From an uncultured Mobiluncus sp. (lineage in GTDB: Bacteria > Actinomycetota > Actinomycetes > Actinomycetales > Actinomycetaceae), in contig NZ_CAMUES010000010.1 of NCBI RefSeq assembly GCF_947087965.1, forward strand, positions 1 through 46,970: a stretch of DNA of 46,970 bases, read 5' to 3'. The position numbers and the translations under genes were made by a program. Shown here piece after piece: positions 7,687 through 16,743 of the stretch (its first letter is position 1; the number at the start of each line of letters is the position of its first letter). The notes beneath the pieces are model-generated. The model was not told the DNA's origin. It worked only from the letters and a program-made list of their open reading frames with translations, and searched no databases.

Positions 7687-8568
7687 TTAGGACAGAATCA
7701 CTGAACGAGTCAGGTGACGCGGGGTGTCTGGATTCAGACCCCGGTGTTCCGCGCGCGCCACAGCGACGCGTTGCAGCAGTACCAGAGAGGCCATCGGATC
7801 GTAGTCGTGGTGGACCAAAGTGGCACCGGTAGCTGCGATTTGCGCCTCCATCCCTTCGGGGATGGAGCCAAAAATCCAGGTAATGCGGTTCGGTTCGGCA
7901 ATGGAAATCGGCCCGTGGCGGTATTCCATCGCGGGATAGGACTCGGTCCAAGATTGTGAGGCTTCGCGCATCTTAAGGGCAGCTTCGTTGGCGAGTCCGT
8001 AAGTCCAGCCGGTGCCGAGGAAGGTGAATTGGTCGGCAGTTACGAAAGCTGCGGGAATTTCCGCATTCACTGCCGCGGCGCAATCCGCAATAGCTTTCGT
8101 CAAGTCCTCTCCGAGGCTGGCGCGCAGCAAAGCCAGAGCCGTGGTGGCGAAACGTGTTTGCACCACCGACGTTTCATCCGCGAAGTCTAAAACTAGTTCC
8201 ATGTCGGTAAAGGGTGTGGCGGGACCATTGCCGACGGCGGTAATTAAGCGGGTGGGAACCTTGCCGTGCAAGGCTTTGAGAATATCGATAATCTCCGTGG
8301 TGGTGCCCGAACGAGACAGGGTAATGACCATGTCATAGTGGCGTGTCAGGGGGAATTCGGTGGCGGTGAAAGCATCGGAGACTCCGTGTCCCGCGACTTC
8401 CCGCGCACGGCAGTATGCCTGTGCCATGAACCAGGAGGTACCACAGCCAATCATGGCAATACTTTTGCCCTTTTCAGGGAAAAACCTGGAATCCAGGGAA
8501 GCGAGCATGTCAATGGCCTGTTTCCAGGTTTGGGGTTGGCTGGCAATTTCCTCAGCGGTGATACTCAT
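7687..8568 (-). CDS. SIS-domain sugar-phosphate isomerase/deaminase (AgaS/GlmS-C type)
   Basis: Two-SIS-domain protein like the isomerase half of GlmS and the AgaS group. The first SIS motif is MIGCGTSWFMAQ, followed by ITLSRSGTTTEI, the sugar phosphate binding loop; the second half has FLGTGWTYGLANEAALKMREAS and a conserved EYRHGPIS. These enzymes convert amino-sugar 6-phosphates into ketose 6-phosphates with release of ammonia. Length 293 residues. It is the first gene of the minus-strand operon leading through two kinases to an aldolase and is divergent from a DeoR regulator. By context, galactosamine-6-phosphate to tagatose-6-phosphate is the best guess. No deacetylase is encoded nearby, so the acetylated route would need one from elsewhere. 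AGGGAG lies about 10 bases before the ATG. Confidence 0.78.
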   Translation of the reverse strand: MSITAEEIASQPQTWKQAIDMLASLDSRFFPEKGKSIAMIGCGTSWFMAQAYCRAREVAGHGVSDAFTATEFPLTRHYDMVITLSRSGTTTEIIDILKALHGKVPTRLITAVGNGPATPFTDMELVLDFADETSVVQTRFATTALALLRASLGEDLTKAIADCAAAVNAEIPAAFVTADQFTFLGTGWTYGLANEAALKMREASQSWTESYPAMEYRHGPISIAEPNRITWIFGSIPEGMEAQIAATGATLVHHDYDPMASLVLLQRVAVARAEHRGLNPDTPRHLTRSVILS

Positions 8569-8701
8569 GGTGGTGTTTTCTCCCTATAAAATCGGCTACA
8601 TTGTTCAGAAACAAAAATACCACGCAAGGTGACACAAATTGTTTGAAACTGATTTAAATTTCATGTTATAGACATTTTAAATCACTCAGGAGGGAAAGGG
8701 C
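8569..8701. promoter_or_regulatory. Divergent control region between the sugar operon and its DeoR regulator
   Basis: AT-rich 133-bp gap containing the promoters of both units. An inverted repeat TGAAA-N10-TTTCA lies at 8644-8663. An AT-rich GTTTAAATC similar to part of it recurs at 9513-9522, ahead of the transporter. These are candidate sites for the DeoR protein encoded at 8702. AGGAGGGAAAGGG before 8702 is the regulator's ribosome site. Confidence 0.4.
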
Positions 8702-9487
8702 ATGGCCCATCAATCATTACGGCTGACCAAAATTCTTGATTTAGTGCTGGAAAACGGCTCGATTCAGGTCGAGGACATCGAAACTCTCCTGGGGGTATCC
8801 CCAGCCACTGCGCGTCGCGATCTGGACAGGTTGGCCGCTCAACAGATGGTGACCCGAGTTCGCGGGGGAGCGGTAGCAAATCCCCTATCCGGGGACCTGC
8901 CCTTGCGGTATCGCCCGGTGAATAGTGGGCGAGCCAAGCAACGTCTGGCGAAAGCTGCCGCCAAGTTGGTGAAACCGGGGGATGTCATCGGCTTAAACGG
9001 GGGAACCACCACCACGGAAATTTCGCGCGAATTGGCGCTGCGCGTTTCGAAAGATTCCGGGTTTCAACGTCACGGGATAACAGTCGTGACGAACGCCATC
9101 AACATCGCCAACGAACTGGCTTTGCGTCCCCAGATTAAAGTCATCGTCGTGGGGGGAACCATGCGTCCTTGCTCGTATGAAATCGTTGGAAACATGTCTG
9201 GATTAGTGCTGCAAAACTTGGCGATGACCCGAGTGTTTTTAGGGGTGGTGGGGATCGACCTGAAACGTGGTTTGTTCAATGATGACTTGCTGGAAGCGGA
9301 GACCAACGCCGATTTTCTCCGTTCCGCCCAACGAGTCACCGTGGTGGCGGATAGCTCCAAATTCTCCGCGTTGGGGACCGCCCGGATTTGTGACTTTGAA
9401 CCGATTGACGAAATCCTCACGGACAGTGTTGATTCGCAAACTTTAGAAGTCTTGGAAAGCCAAGGTATCACGGTTTTGACCGTCTAG
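8702..9487 (+). CDS. DeoR/GlpR-family sugar-responsive transcriptional regulator
   Basis: N-terminal DeoR winged helix-turn-helix at residues 1-60 (RLTKILDLVLENGSIQVEDIE, then GVSPATARRDLDRLA with the recognition helix, then VTRVRGGA). The C-terminal sugar-phosphate sensor domain has GLNGGTTTTEISREL, VVTNAINIANEL, VVVGGTMR and VVADSSKF, all standard for the family. Length 261 residues is normal. DeoR proteins usually repress sugar genes until a phosphorylated intermediate binds. It lies between the catabolic operon and the ABC importer and probably controls both. AGGAGGGAAAGGG precedes the ATG. Confidence 0.9.
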   Translation: MAHQSLRLTKILDLVLENGSIQVEDIETLLGVSPATARRDLDRLAAQQMVTRVRGGAVANPLSGDLPLRYRPVNSGRAKQRLAKAAAKLVKPGDVIGLNGGTTTTEISRELALRVSKDSGFQRHGITVVTNAINIANELALRPQIKVIVVGGTMRPCSYEIVGNMSGLVLQNLAMTRVFLGVVGIDLKRGLFNDDLLEAETNADFLRSAQRVTVVADSSKFSALGTARICDFEPIDEILTDSVDSQTLEVLESQGITVLTV

Positions 9488-9661
9488 GAACGGGCCAGCA
9501 AATAAAATAATTTGTTTAAATCGCACCAAAATGATTAGAAAAAATCATATTCTTTGTTGTAGGTGTTCAATGAAGTCCACCTTTTCGCCTGAGACAGTGC
9601 GGAAAAACTACCTCGGTTACTACCGTGAGCTGACAACTTACAACAATGGAAAGGAATGCTC
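9488..9661 (+). promoter_or_regulatory. Leader and promoter region of the sugar ABC importer
   Basis: 174 bp, AT-rich at its start. It holds an inverted repeat ATGATT-N6-AATCAT at 9531-9548, which may be an operator or a weak terminator of the DeoR gene, and an AT-rich GTTTAAATC resembling the divergent region upstream of the regulator. The end carries GGAAAGGA, which selects the GTG at 9662. Confidence 0.35.
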
Positions 9662-10927
9662 GTGAAAGGCATCGTAAAAATTAGCGCAGTAGCAGCAATC
9701 GCGGCGCTCGCTTTAGCAGGATGTGCAAGTTCTGGCTCTGACTCGGGCGGCGCCGCAGCGGATCCGGCTAACTTGGAAACCACTATCAAAATCCTGGCTC
9801 CTTCGTACGCCTCCTCGACCAAGACGGACTGGGAAAACATTATTGCTGAGTACAACAAGACCTATCCGAAGGTCAAGGTTGAGCTGCAAGTTGAAGGTTG
9901 GGACGATTTCTCCTCCAAGGTGCAGGCTCGTGTACAAGCCAAGGACTTACCCGACATTCTGAACGACAATAACTTTGCGTCCGCAGCCGACGGCGAACTG
10001 CTCTACCCCATTACAGAAGTCATGAGCGAGGACGTACTAAAAACGATTGAACCCGCCCTTCTGAAGAACGGGGTAGGGGCGGACGGAACTCAATGGGTCG
10101 TCCCCGACGTGGCCTCCTCCCGCATGATGGCCTACAACACCGGCATCTTTGAAAAAGCCGGCATCACTACGGTTCCCGCTACATGGGACGAACTGGAGCA
10201 AGCCTGCGACAAGATTAAAGCTGCTTCCCCGGACGTGTACCCCTACGGTATGCCTCTAGGTCGGGAGGAAGCCCAGGTTGAATCCTCACTGTGGCTGTGG
10301 GGCGCCGGTGGTGACTGGTCCGAGGGCAAGACGTTGAAAGCCAAGAGCGATAAGGCAGTGGAGGCTTTCACCGAGATGAAGAAGCTCATCGATAAAGGCT
10401 GCACCCAACCCAACGCCGGCACGTCCAACCGTCAAGATGTCGCCGACCTGTTCAACAACGGCAAGGTGGCCATGATGATGGCCCACTCCGGCCTATTGAG
10501 CGTAACGGAGCAGGACTACCCCGACATTAAGTACGATATCGCCCCGATTCCCTCCAAGGATGGCAAGGGCGTGGCAATCGGGGTGACGGACTTCATCCTC
10601 GCTTTTGATAACGGTGATGATGCCCGCAAGCAGGCTACTAAGGGATTCCTTGACTTGTTCTATTCGGACGCAATGTACAAGAACTGGTATGCCCCGTCCG
10701 GGTTGCTTCCGGTGACGGAGAGCATCATTGAGCAAGGCAAGTCCGAAGCCGGCCCCATCGACAAGAAATTCTATGAAGCGCTGAGTACCGTGAGGTTCCT
10801 GCCAGTGGGCAACCCGCAGTGGGATACGCTGCAAGGAGCCCTGCAGTCTACTGCCGGGAAACTGACCGCTCAAGAACCAGACGCTGTGCTGGATGCGATT
10901 CAATCTCAGGTCGATGCCGAGTCCTGA
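9662..10927 (+). CDS. ABC transporter extracellular solute-binding lipoprotein (sugar, family 1)
   Basis: MalE-like binding protein. The N terminus is a lipoprotein signal: MKGIVK, a hydrophobic stretch, and the lipobox LAGC, so the mature protein is anchored at Cys21. A Gly/Ser/Asp-rich linker follows. Downstream segments such as WDELEQACDKIK, LWLWGAGGDWSEG and KVAMMMAHSG are typical of carbohydrate-binding family 1 proteins. I chose GTG 9662 because GGAAAGGA lies six bases before it and yields a standard signal peptide; the ATG at 9656 directly abuts that site. It delivers sugar to the two permeases downstream. The substrate is inferred from the operon context to be a galactosamine-type or related sugar. 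Confidence 0.88.
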   Translation: MKGIVKISAVAAIAALALAGCASSGSDSGGAAADPANLETTIKILAPSYASSTKTDWENIIAEYNKTYPKVKVELQVEGWDDFSSKVQARVQAKDLPDILNDNNFASAADGELLYPITEVMSEDVLKTIEPALLKNGVGADGTQWVVPDVASSRMMAYNTGIFEKAGITTVPATWDELEQACDKIKAASPDVYPYGMPLGREEAQVESSLWLWGAGGDWSEGKTLKAKSDKAVEAFTEMKKLIDKGCTQPNAGTSNRQDVADLFNNGKVAMMMAHSGLLSVTEQDYPDIKYDIAPIPSKDGKGVAIGVTDFILAFDNGDDARKQATKGFLDLFYSDAMYKNWYAPSGLLPVTESIIEQGKSEAGPIDKKFYEALSTVRFLPVGNPQWDTLQGALQSTAGKLTAQEPDAVLDAIQSQVDAES

Positions 10928-10943
10928 CGTGAACGCTTGAAAA

Positions 10944-10983
10944 CGGGGCTGTAGAGGTGGCGACTGTCACCTCTGCAGCCCCG
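10944..10983 (+). terminator. Intercistronic stem-loop after the binding-protein gene
   Basis: A 16-bp stem (one wobble pair) with an 8-base loop lies 16 bases after the stop codon and is followed by GATAAAAACC, not a T-run. Such structures usually stabilise the upstream mRNA and reduce read-through, so the binding protein is made in excess over the permeases. Confidence 0.65.
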
Positions 10984-11019
10984 ATAAAAACCCGCTTTGT
11001 ATAGAGGAATCTCGTCGAT

Positions 11020-11985
11020 ATGAAAAGTGCGCCCAGTGTGGAACAGAACGTCAAGACCCAGTTGCGCACCCAAACTGTGCCGAAGACGAAAAAGAGCCGG
11101 TGGATGGAAACTGTAGCCGCTATACCGTGGCTGGCACCGACTCTCCTGCTGATTATCGGGGTCGTGATTTACCCGACTATCCTGCTCATCTACTATTCCT
11201 TCATTAAATTCAACAAGTATGGGGTAAACAAAGGGTTTACGGGTTGGGACAACTATGTCGGTAAAGCCGGGGCGCTGACCTACCCCTCTGTCCACATTGG
11301 CCAGGTGCTACTCAACACCACCCTGTGGGTAGTCGTGGTCGTGACGGTGACAGTGCTAGTTTCCTTGGGGTTGGCGCAGTTCCTCAACAAGGACTTCCCC
11401 GGTCGCAAGCTGGTGCGACTCTTTGTGATTCTCCCGTGGGCGTGTTCTGTGGTGATGACGACCACCGCCTTTAACTACGGCCTGGACTCAGAATATGGTC
11501 TGTTCAACCGGTTTTTCGTAGACACGGGTATCTTGCAAAAAGCCTATGCTTTCACGGAAAATCCCACGGCGGCTTTCTGGGTCGCAGTCTTTGTGGCTGT
11601 CTACGTGTCGTTACCCTTTACGACGTACACCATCCTGGCGGGACTGCAGTCCGTCCCGAAAGACATTCTGGAGGCTTCTCGAGTAGACGGCGCCAACTCC
11701 TTCCAGCGCTATTGGCTGATAGTGTTCCCCATGCTGCGCCCCGCAGTCGCCACCGCTGCTTTGATAAACATCATCAACGTATTTAACTCCCTGCCTATTT
11801 TGCAGATCTTGGTGGAATCCCCTGGCTATCACTCCGCCCACACCACCACAACCTTGATTTTCCAGTACAAGGCACAGCTCGGTCCGGGCGTCTCGAGTGC
11901 GCTGTCGGTCTTGAACTTCATGTTCTGCCTGGTGATTATTGCCATCTATCTCATATCTGTGAAGCCGACGAAGGAGGTGGAGTAA
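11020..11985 (+). CDS. Sugar ABC transporter permease (MalF type)
   Basis: Binding-protein-dependent transport permease of the carbohydrate class. About 30 charged N-terminal residues precede six predicted membrane segments, the first at IPWLAPTLLLIIGVVIYPTI. The EAA loop that docks the ATPase reads EASRVDGANSFQRYWLIVFPMLRP, with the conserved Gly. Length 321 residues. It pairs with the next gene, which begins two bases after this stop codon. No ATPase gene lies in the cluster, so a shared MsmK/MalK-type ATPase encoded elsewhere is expected. Confidence 0.9.
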   Translation: MKSAPSVEQNVKTQLRTQTVPKTKKSRWMETVAAIPWLAPTLLLIIGVVIYPTILLIYYSFIKFNKYGVNKGFTGWDNYVGKAGALTYPSVHIGQVLLNTTLWVVVVVTVTVLVSLGLAQFLNKDFPGRKLVRLFVILPWACSVVMTTTAFNYGLDSEYGLFNRFFVDTGILQKAYAFTENPTAAFWVAVFVAVYVSLPFTTYTILAGLQSVPKDILEASRVDGANSFQRYWLIVFPMLRPAVATAALINIINVFNSLPILQILVESPGYHSAHTTTTLIFQYKAQLGPGVSSALSVLNFMFCLVIIAIYLISVKPTKEVE

Positions 11986-11986
11986 C

Positions 11987-12889
11987 ATGAGTACCCCTCT
12001 GACCAAACATTCTGAACCGGCCAAGGCGGCTTCTGAAGCTACTTCAGTGACCCGCCGTAAACGCCGTCCCGCGGGCATGGTCATGACGCTTGTCGGGGCG
12101 CTGCTGATTGTGTTGTTCTTCCTATTTCCCTACGCGTTAATGTTTGTGACTTCGGTTAAGACTCGCGGCGACGTGCGGAAAATCCCACCGGACTACCTGC
12201 CTTCCAAACTGGAACTGAGCAACTACCTAACGGTGTGGTCCTTCCCTGCGGTGAACGTAGGCAAATCACTTTTGGCCACGGCCGTCATCGCCATCGGGGC
12301 GACACTCCTGGTGCTGTTGGTGGCGACCCCCGCGGCCTACTATGTGGCTCGGTTCCGTTTCCCCGGGCGGATGCCCTTCCTGTTCCTGGTGCTGTGCACC
12401 CAGATGCTCCAGCCTACCGTGTTGGCGGTCGGTCTCTACCAGGAGTTTTCCAGCTGGCAAGGACAAGTCGTGTGGGTGGCGCTAATCCTCATCAACGGGG
12501 CTTTTAACCTGTCTTTCGCAATCTGGATTATGCAGGCGTTTTTCTCTTCAGTGCCCAAGGAAGTGGATGAAGCCGCTTTGATGGATGGCTTGGGACGTCT
12601 CCAAACCATGTTTAAAATCTCGTTGCCTCTGGTGTGGCCGGGTATCGTTACCGCGGTCGTATTCGTGTTCATTAATACCTGGAACGAGTACGCGGCGGCT
12701 TTCGTGTTGGTGCAAAAGCCCGAGTTGCAACCTTTGACGGTGGCAATGCCGCGTTTCTTGGGGCTTTACGTGCGTGAATGGCAGTACATGTTTACCACAT
12801 CCGTAATCGCGATTGTGCCGGTCATTATCATGTTTGCCCTCATCGAGAAGCGTCTGATTGGTGGTCTTACTTCCGGCAGCATTAAGTAG
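11987..12889 (+). CDS. Sugar ABC transporter permease (MalG type)
   Basis: Second inner-membrane component of the importer. A basic cytosolic N terminus (VTRRKRRPAG) leads into the first membrane segment, then a conserved KTRGDVRKIPPDYLP stretch characteristic of MalG-like permeases, four to five more segments, and an EAA loop EAALMDGLGRLQTMFKISLPLVWP. Length 300 residues. AAGGAGGTGGAG at the end of the previous gene serves as the ribosome site. A weak stem (CTGGC/GCCAG, 12895-12915) after the stop may end the operon before the rpoB promoter. Confidence 0.9.
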   Translation: MSTPLTKHSEPAKAASEATSVTRRKRRPAGMVMTLVGALLIVLFFLFPYALMFVTSVKTRGDVRKIPPDYLPSKLELSNYLTVWSFPAVNVGKSLLATAVIAIGATLLVLLVATPAAYYVARFRFPGRMPFLFLVLCTQMLQPTVLAVGLYQEFSSWQGQVVWVALILINGAFNLSFAIWIMQAFFSSVPKEVDEAALMDGLGRLQTMFKISLPLVWPGIVTAVVFVFINTWNEYAAAFVLVQKPELQPLTVAMPRFLGLYVREWQYMFTTSVIAIVPVIIMFALIEKRLIGGLTSGSIK

Positions 12890-12932
12890 CTTTGCTGGCG
12901 GGGTCGCTCTGCCAGGATTTAACAGCGGAAAA

Positions 12933-12961
12933 TTGCTTACAGCACGCAAAAGTTATAGACT
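12933..12961 (+). promoter_or_regulatory. Candidate rpoBC promoter
   Basis: TTGCTT (12933-12938), a 17-base spacer and TAGACT (12956-12961) form a good housekeeping-type promoter. It is followed by a leader of roughly 235 bases before the rpoB start at 13204. The leader contains no gene I can support. Confidence 0.55.
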
Positions 12962-13203
12962 AGATGTTTGCGTGTTCTTTGTCCGAGGCCGCCTGAAAAC
13001 GTTGATATTGCAGAAGAATGCGCCGGCAATATCACGGCAGGTACAGCGAGGGACGAGATGTTCAAACGCCGGAGCGCATCGAGATTTTCAAGGTGGAAGG
13101 GGAGACCCCCGTTGCCGCGACGTTTCGCGCAAAAGTGGCGGGTAACCTCTTGAAACCAAAAGGGGATCTCGACCATCCATACGACATAAAGGAAACGGAA
13201 ATC

Positions 13204-16200
13204 TTGGCTACGAAATCCAAAGAATCCTCCACTCACCCTTTCCGGGTGTCTTTTGCCCAAATTGATGAACCGATGGCACCGCCGAATCTGTTGGCGCTCC
13301 AGACCGAATCTTTTGACTGGTTCCTGGGGAATGAAGCCTGGCAGGAACGCGTTAAGAAAGCCGATGAAACCGGCGATAAGCACGTTCCCCGCACTTCGGG
13401 ACTGCAGGAAATCCTGAACGAAATGAGCCCGATTGAGGACAACGGCGGCACCATGAGCTTGTCCTTTAAGGACTACACCTTGGAAAGCCCGCACTACACC
13501 ATCGACGAGTGCAAGGACAAGGACCTGACCTACAACGCGCCGATGTACGTGACGGCCGAATTTATTACTTACGAGACCGGTGAAATTAAGACCCAAACCG
13601 TGTTCCTGGGCGAATTTCCGTTGATGACCCCACGCGGGACTTTCATCGTCAACGGTACCGAGCGGGTGGTCGTGTCCCAGCTGGTGCGTTCCCCCGGCGT
13701 GTACTTTGAAAAGACTGCGGACAAGACCTCGGACCGGGACATTTACCTGGGCAAGGTCATCCCCTCCCGCGGCGCTTGGCTCGAGTTTGAGATTGATAAG
13801 AAGGACACGGTCGGGGTGCGTATCGACCGCAAGCGCAAGCAGTCCGCCACCATTTTCCTCAAGGCGCTGGGTATGAGCGTCGGCGAAATCCGCGAGGCTT
13901 TCCAAGACTTCCCGTTGATGCTGGAAACCCTGGAAAAAGACGGCGCGATTGAAACCCAGGATCAGGCCCTGGAGGATATCTACCGCAAGATTCGTCCCGG
14001 CGAGCCGCCCAGCGTGGAGGCCGGACGTAACCTGCTGCATAACTTTTACACCAACCCCAAGCGTTACGACCTAGCCGAGGTGGGACGCTACAAAATCAAC
14101 AAGAAGCTCGGTGTTGAGCGGGAAATGGGCGAGCGCACCCTGGACCTGACCGACATTGTCGCCGCCTTCCGCTACCTGTTGGCGCTGCGTGCCGGAGACG
14201 ACACGGTCAAGGTCAAAGACGCGGCCGGCAAAGAAACCGAACTGCGCATCAAGACCGATGACATCGACCACTTCGGCAACCGCCGGGTGCGTCCGGTCGG
14301 CGAGCTCATTCAGATGCAGGTGCGCACGGGTATGTCCCGTATGGAGCGCACGGTGAAGGAACGCATGTCCACTCAGGACGTCGAAGCCATCACCCCGAAC
14401 TCGCTCATTAACATTCGCCCGGTCGTGGCGGCCATCAAAGAGTTCTTCGGGACCTCCCAGCTGTCGCAGTTTATGGACCAAAACAACCCGTTGGCGGGTC
14501 TGACGCACAAGCGCCGTCTGTCCGCTTTGGGTCCGGGCGGCCTGTCCCGAGACCGGGCGGGGATGGAAGTCCGTGACGTGCACCCCTCGCACTACGGGCG
14601 CATGTGCCCGGTGGAAACTCCCGAAGGCCCGAACATTGGTTTGATTGGTTCGCTGGCGACTTTCGCGCGGATTAACCCTTACGGTTTTGTGGAAACCCCC
14701 TATCGCGTGGTTAAGAAAGGCGTCGTCACCAACGAAATCCACTACATCACCGCTGACGACGAAGAAGGCAAAAACATCGCCCAGGCTTCCGCGCAGCTCA
14801 CGAAAGACGGGCACTTCGTAGAATCCGCGGTGCTGTGCCGTTCTACCGGTGGCGACCCGGTGCTGGTCAGCCCCGAAGAAGTCGACTTGATGGACGTTTC
14901 GGCTCGTCAGATGGTGTCGGTCGCAACGGCGATGATTCCGTTCCTGGAACACGACGACGCGAACCGCGCCCTGATGGGGGCGAACATGCAGCGTCAGGCA
15001 GTGCCGCTGCTGAAAACCGAGGCTCCTCTGGTGGGCACCGGCATCGAGAAGCGCGCCGCGATTGACGCCGGCGATGTGGTCGTAGCTAAGAAGGGCGGCG
15101 TCGTTACCGAGGTCAGCGCCGATTTGGTGCGCGTCCAGGAAGATGACGGCGAAACCCACGTCTACGCAGTGGAAAAGTTCAAGCGTTCCAACCAGGGCAA
15201 CTGCTATAACCAGCAGGTTATTGTCGACGAGGGCGACCGGGTCGAAGCCGGCGACGTTCTGGCTGACGGTCCTGCTACTGACGGCGGGGAAATGGCTTTG
15301 GGCAAGAACTTGCTGGTGGCCTACATGTCCTGGGAAGGGCTGAACTACGAGGACGCCATCATTTTGAGCCAGCGGGTCGTCTCGGAAGATTTGCTGACTT
15401 CGATTCATATCGAGGAACACGAAATCGATGCTCGGGACACGAAACTCGGCGAGGAAGAAATCACGCGAGACATTCCCAACGTTTCCGAAGCTGCCCGTAA
15501 GGACCTGGACGAACGCGGCATTATCCGTGTCGGCGCCGAAGTCAGCGCGGGCGACATCCTGGTCGGTAAGGTGACCCCGAAGGGCGAAACCGAACTGACC
15601 AGTGAGGAACGTCTGCTGCGGGCTATCTTGGGTGAGAAGGCGCGAGAGGCTCGCGACACTTCGTTGCGGGTGCCCCACGGGGAATCCGGTATCGTTATCG
15701 GGGTTAAGGAATTCGTGGCCGGCGACTGCGAAGACGCTGCGCTCGGACCTGGCGTGAAACACATGGTTCGCGTCTTTATCGCCCAGCGCCGCAAGATGAC
15801 GGTCGGAGATAAGATGGCTGGCCGTCACGGCAACAAGGGCTGTGTCTCCAAGATTCTCCCGGTTGAGGATATGCCGTTCCTCGAGGACGGCACCCCGGTG
15901 GACATTATCCTGAACCCGATGGGTGTGCCCGGTCGTATGAACCTGGGTCAGGTACTCGAATTCCACTTGGGCTGGCTGGCTCACGAGGGTTGGGATATTA
16001 GAGAAGCCCGCAAGGCCGGTGAGCAGTGGGCTCAGGATGTTCCGTTGGAGGTTTGCGAACCGGGACAGCACGTGGCTACCCCCGTGTTCGACGGTGCGGA
16101 GGCTGACGAGATTACCGGCCTGCTGCGCAACACTCGGGTTCGCGACGACTTCGACCGCCCGCTTATCGACGAAATGGGCAAAGCCAAGCTGTTTGACGGC

Positions 16201-16713
16201 CGTTCCGGGGAACCTTTCCCGTACCCGATTGCCATCGGCTACAAGTACATGCTGAAACTGCACCACTTGGTCGATGACAAGATCCACGCCCGTTCTACCG
16301 GCCCGTACTCCATGATTACCCAGCAGCCTCTGGGCGGTAAGGCTCAGTTCGGCGGCCAGCGTTTTGGTGAGATGGAGGTGTGGGCTATGGAGGCTTACGG
16401 CGCCGCCTATGCCCTCCAGGAACTGTTGACGGTGAAATCCGACGACGTGCAAGGACGTGTGCGGGTTTACGAATCTATCGTGCGCGGCGAGGACCTGCCT
16501 CAGCCGGGCATCCCGGAATCTTTCCGCGTGTTGATGCAGGAAATGCGTTCGCTGTGCTTGAACGTAGAAGCGCTGGACGCCGCTGGCAACGCCATCGACT
16601 TGCGTGACGATGACGACGAGGCCGGCCGCGGCCCCAACAGCCTCGGCTTCGACCTGGGCAAACGGCCCAACGCCCCCGGCCTTTTGACGACCGACGAATT
16701 CATCAACGCCTAA
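13204..16713 (+). CDS. rpoB: DNA-directed RNA polymerase beta subunit
   Basis: Catalytic core subunit of RNA polymerase. N-terminal FRVSFAQIDEPMAPPNLLALQTESFDWFLGNE is the actinobacterial form. The rifampicin region FFGTSQLSQFMDQNNPLAGL, then THKRRLSALGPGG, keeps the susceptible residues at the main resistance positions (Asp in MDQ, His in THK, Ser in RLS). VHPSHYGRMCPVETPEGPNIGLIGSL and GDKMAGRHGNKG are also present. The frame is open from an ATG at 13018, but I place the start at TTG 13204: homology begins just after it, AAGGAAACGGA precedes it, and the product (1169 residues) then matches usual actinobacterial length. Followed after 30 bp by rpoC in one operon. Confidence 0.95.
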   Translation: MATKSKESSTHPFRVSFAQIDEPMAPPNLLALQTESFDWFLGNEAWQERVKKADETGDKHVPRTSGLQEILNEMSPIEDNGGTMSLSFKDYTLESPHYTIDECKDKDLTYNAPMYVTAEFITYETGEIKTQTVFLGEFPLMTPRGTFIVNGTERVVVSQLVRSPGVYFEKTADKTSDRDIYLGKVIPSRGAWLEFEIDKKDTVGVRIDRKRKQSATIFLKALGMSVGEIREAFQDFPLMLETLEKDGAIETQDQALEDIYRKIRPGEPPSVEAGRNLLHNFYTNPKRYDLAEVGRYKINKKLGVEREMGERTLDLTDIVAAFRYLLALRAGDDTVKVKDAAGKETELRIKTDDIDHFGNRRVRPVGELIQMQVRTGMSRMERTVKERMSTQDVEAITPNSLINIRPVVAAIKEFFGTSQLSQFMDQNNPLAGLTHKRRLSALGPGGLSRDRAGMEVRDVHPSHYGRMCPVETPEGPNIGLIGSLATFARINPYGFVETPYRVVKKGVVTNEIHYITADDEEGKNIAQASAQLTKDGHFVESAVLCRSTGGDPVLVSPEEVDLMDVSARQMVSVATAMIPFLEHDDANRALMGANMQRQAVPLLKTEAPLVGTGIEKRAAIDAGDVVVAKKGGVVTEVSADLVRVQEDDGETHVYAVEKFKRSNQGNCYNQQVIVDEGDRVEAGDVLADGPATDGGEMALGKNLLVAYMSWEGLNYEDAIILSQRVVSEDLLTSIHIEEHEIDARDTKLGEEEITRDIPNVSEAARKDLDERGIIRVGAEVSAGDILVGKVTPKGETELTSEERLLRAILGEKAREARDTSLRVPHGESGIVIGVKEFVAGDCEDAALGPGVKHMVRVFIAQRRKMTVGDKMAGRHGNKGCVSKILPVEDMPFLEDGTPVDIILNPMGVPGRMNLGQVLEFHLGWLAHEGWDIREARKAGEQWAQDVPLEVCEPGQHVATPVFDGAEADEITGLLRNTRVRDDFDRPLIDEMGKAKLFDGRSGEPFPYPIAIGYKYMLKLHHLVDDKIHARSTGPYSMITQQPLGGKAQFGGQRFGEMEVWAMEAYGAAYALQELLTVKSDDVQGRVRVYESIVRGEDLPQPGIPESFRVLMQEMRSLCLNVEALDAAGNAIDLRDDDDEAGRGPNSLGFDLGKRPNAPGLLTTDEFINA

Positions 16714-16743
16714 GACGGACCGGAAGAAGAGGAAAGAAAACAC

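Noticed and set aside
13018..13203. N-terminal extension of RpoB from an upstream ATG
   Set aside because: The 62 added residues match no RpoB N terminus, lie in the likely untranslated leader, and homology begins just after TTG 13204.
12937..14040. A 367-codon minus-strand frame over the rpoB promoter and 5' end
   Set aside because: It covers the rpoB promoter and coding region and has no recognisable domain.
14440..14560. Rifampicin-resistance mutation in rpoB (Ala in NPLAGL where mycobacteria have Ser)
   Set aside because: The main resistance positions are wild type, and Ala at this place occurs naturally in other actinobacteria as far as I recall.
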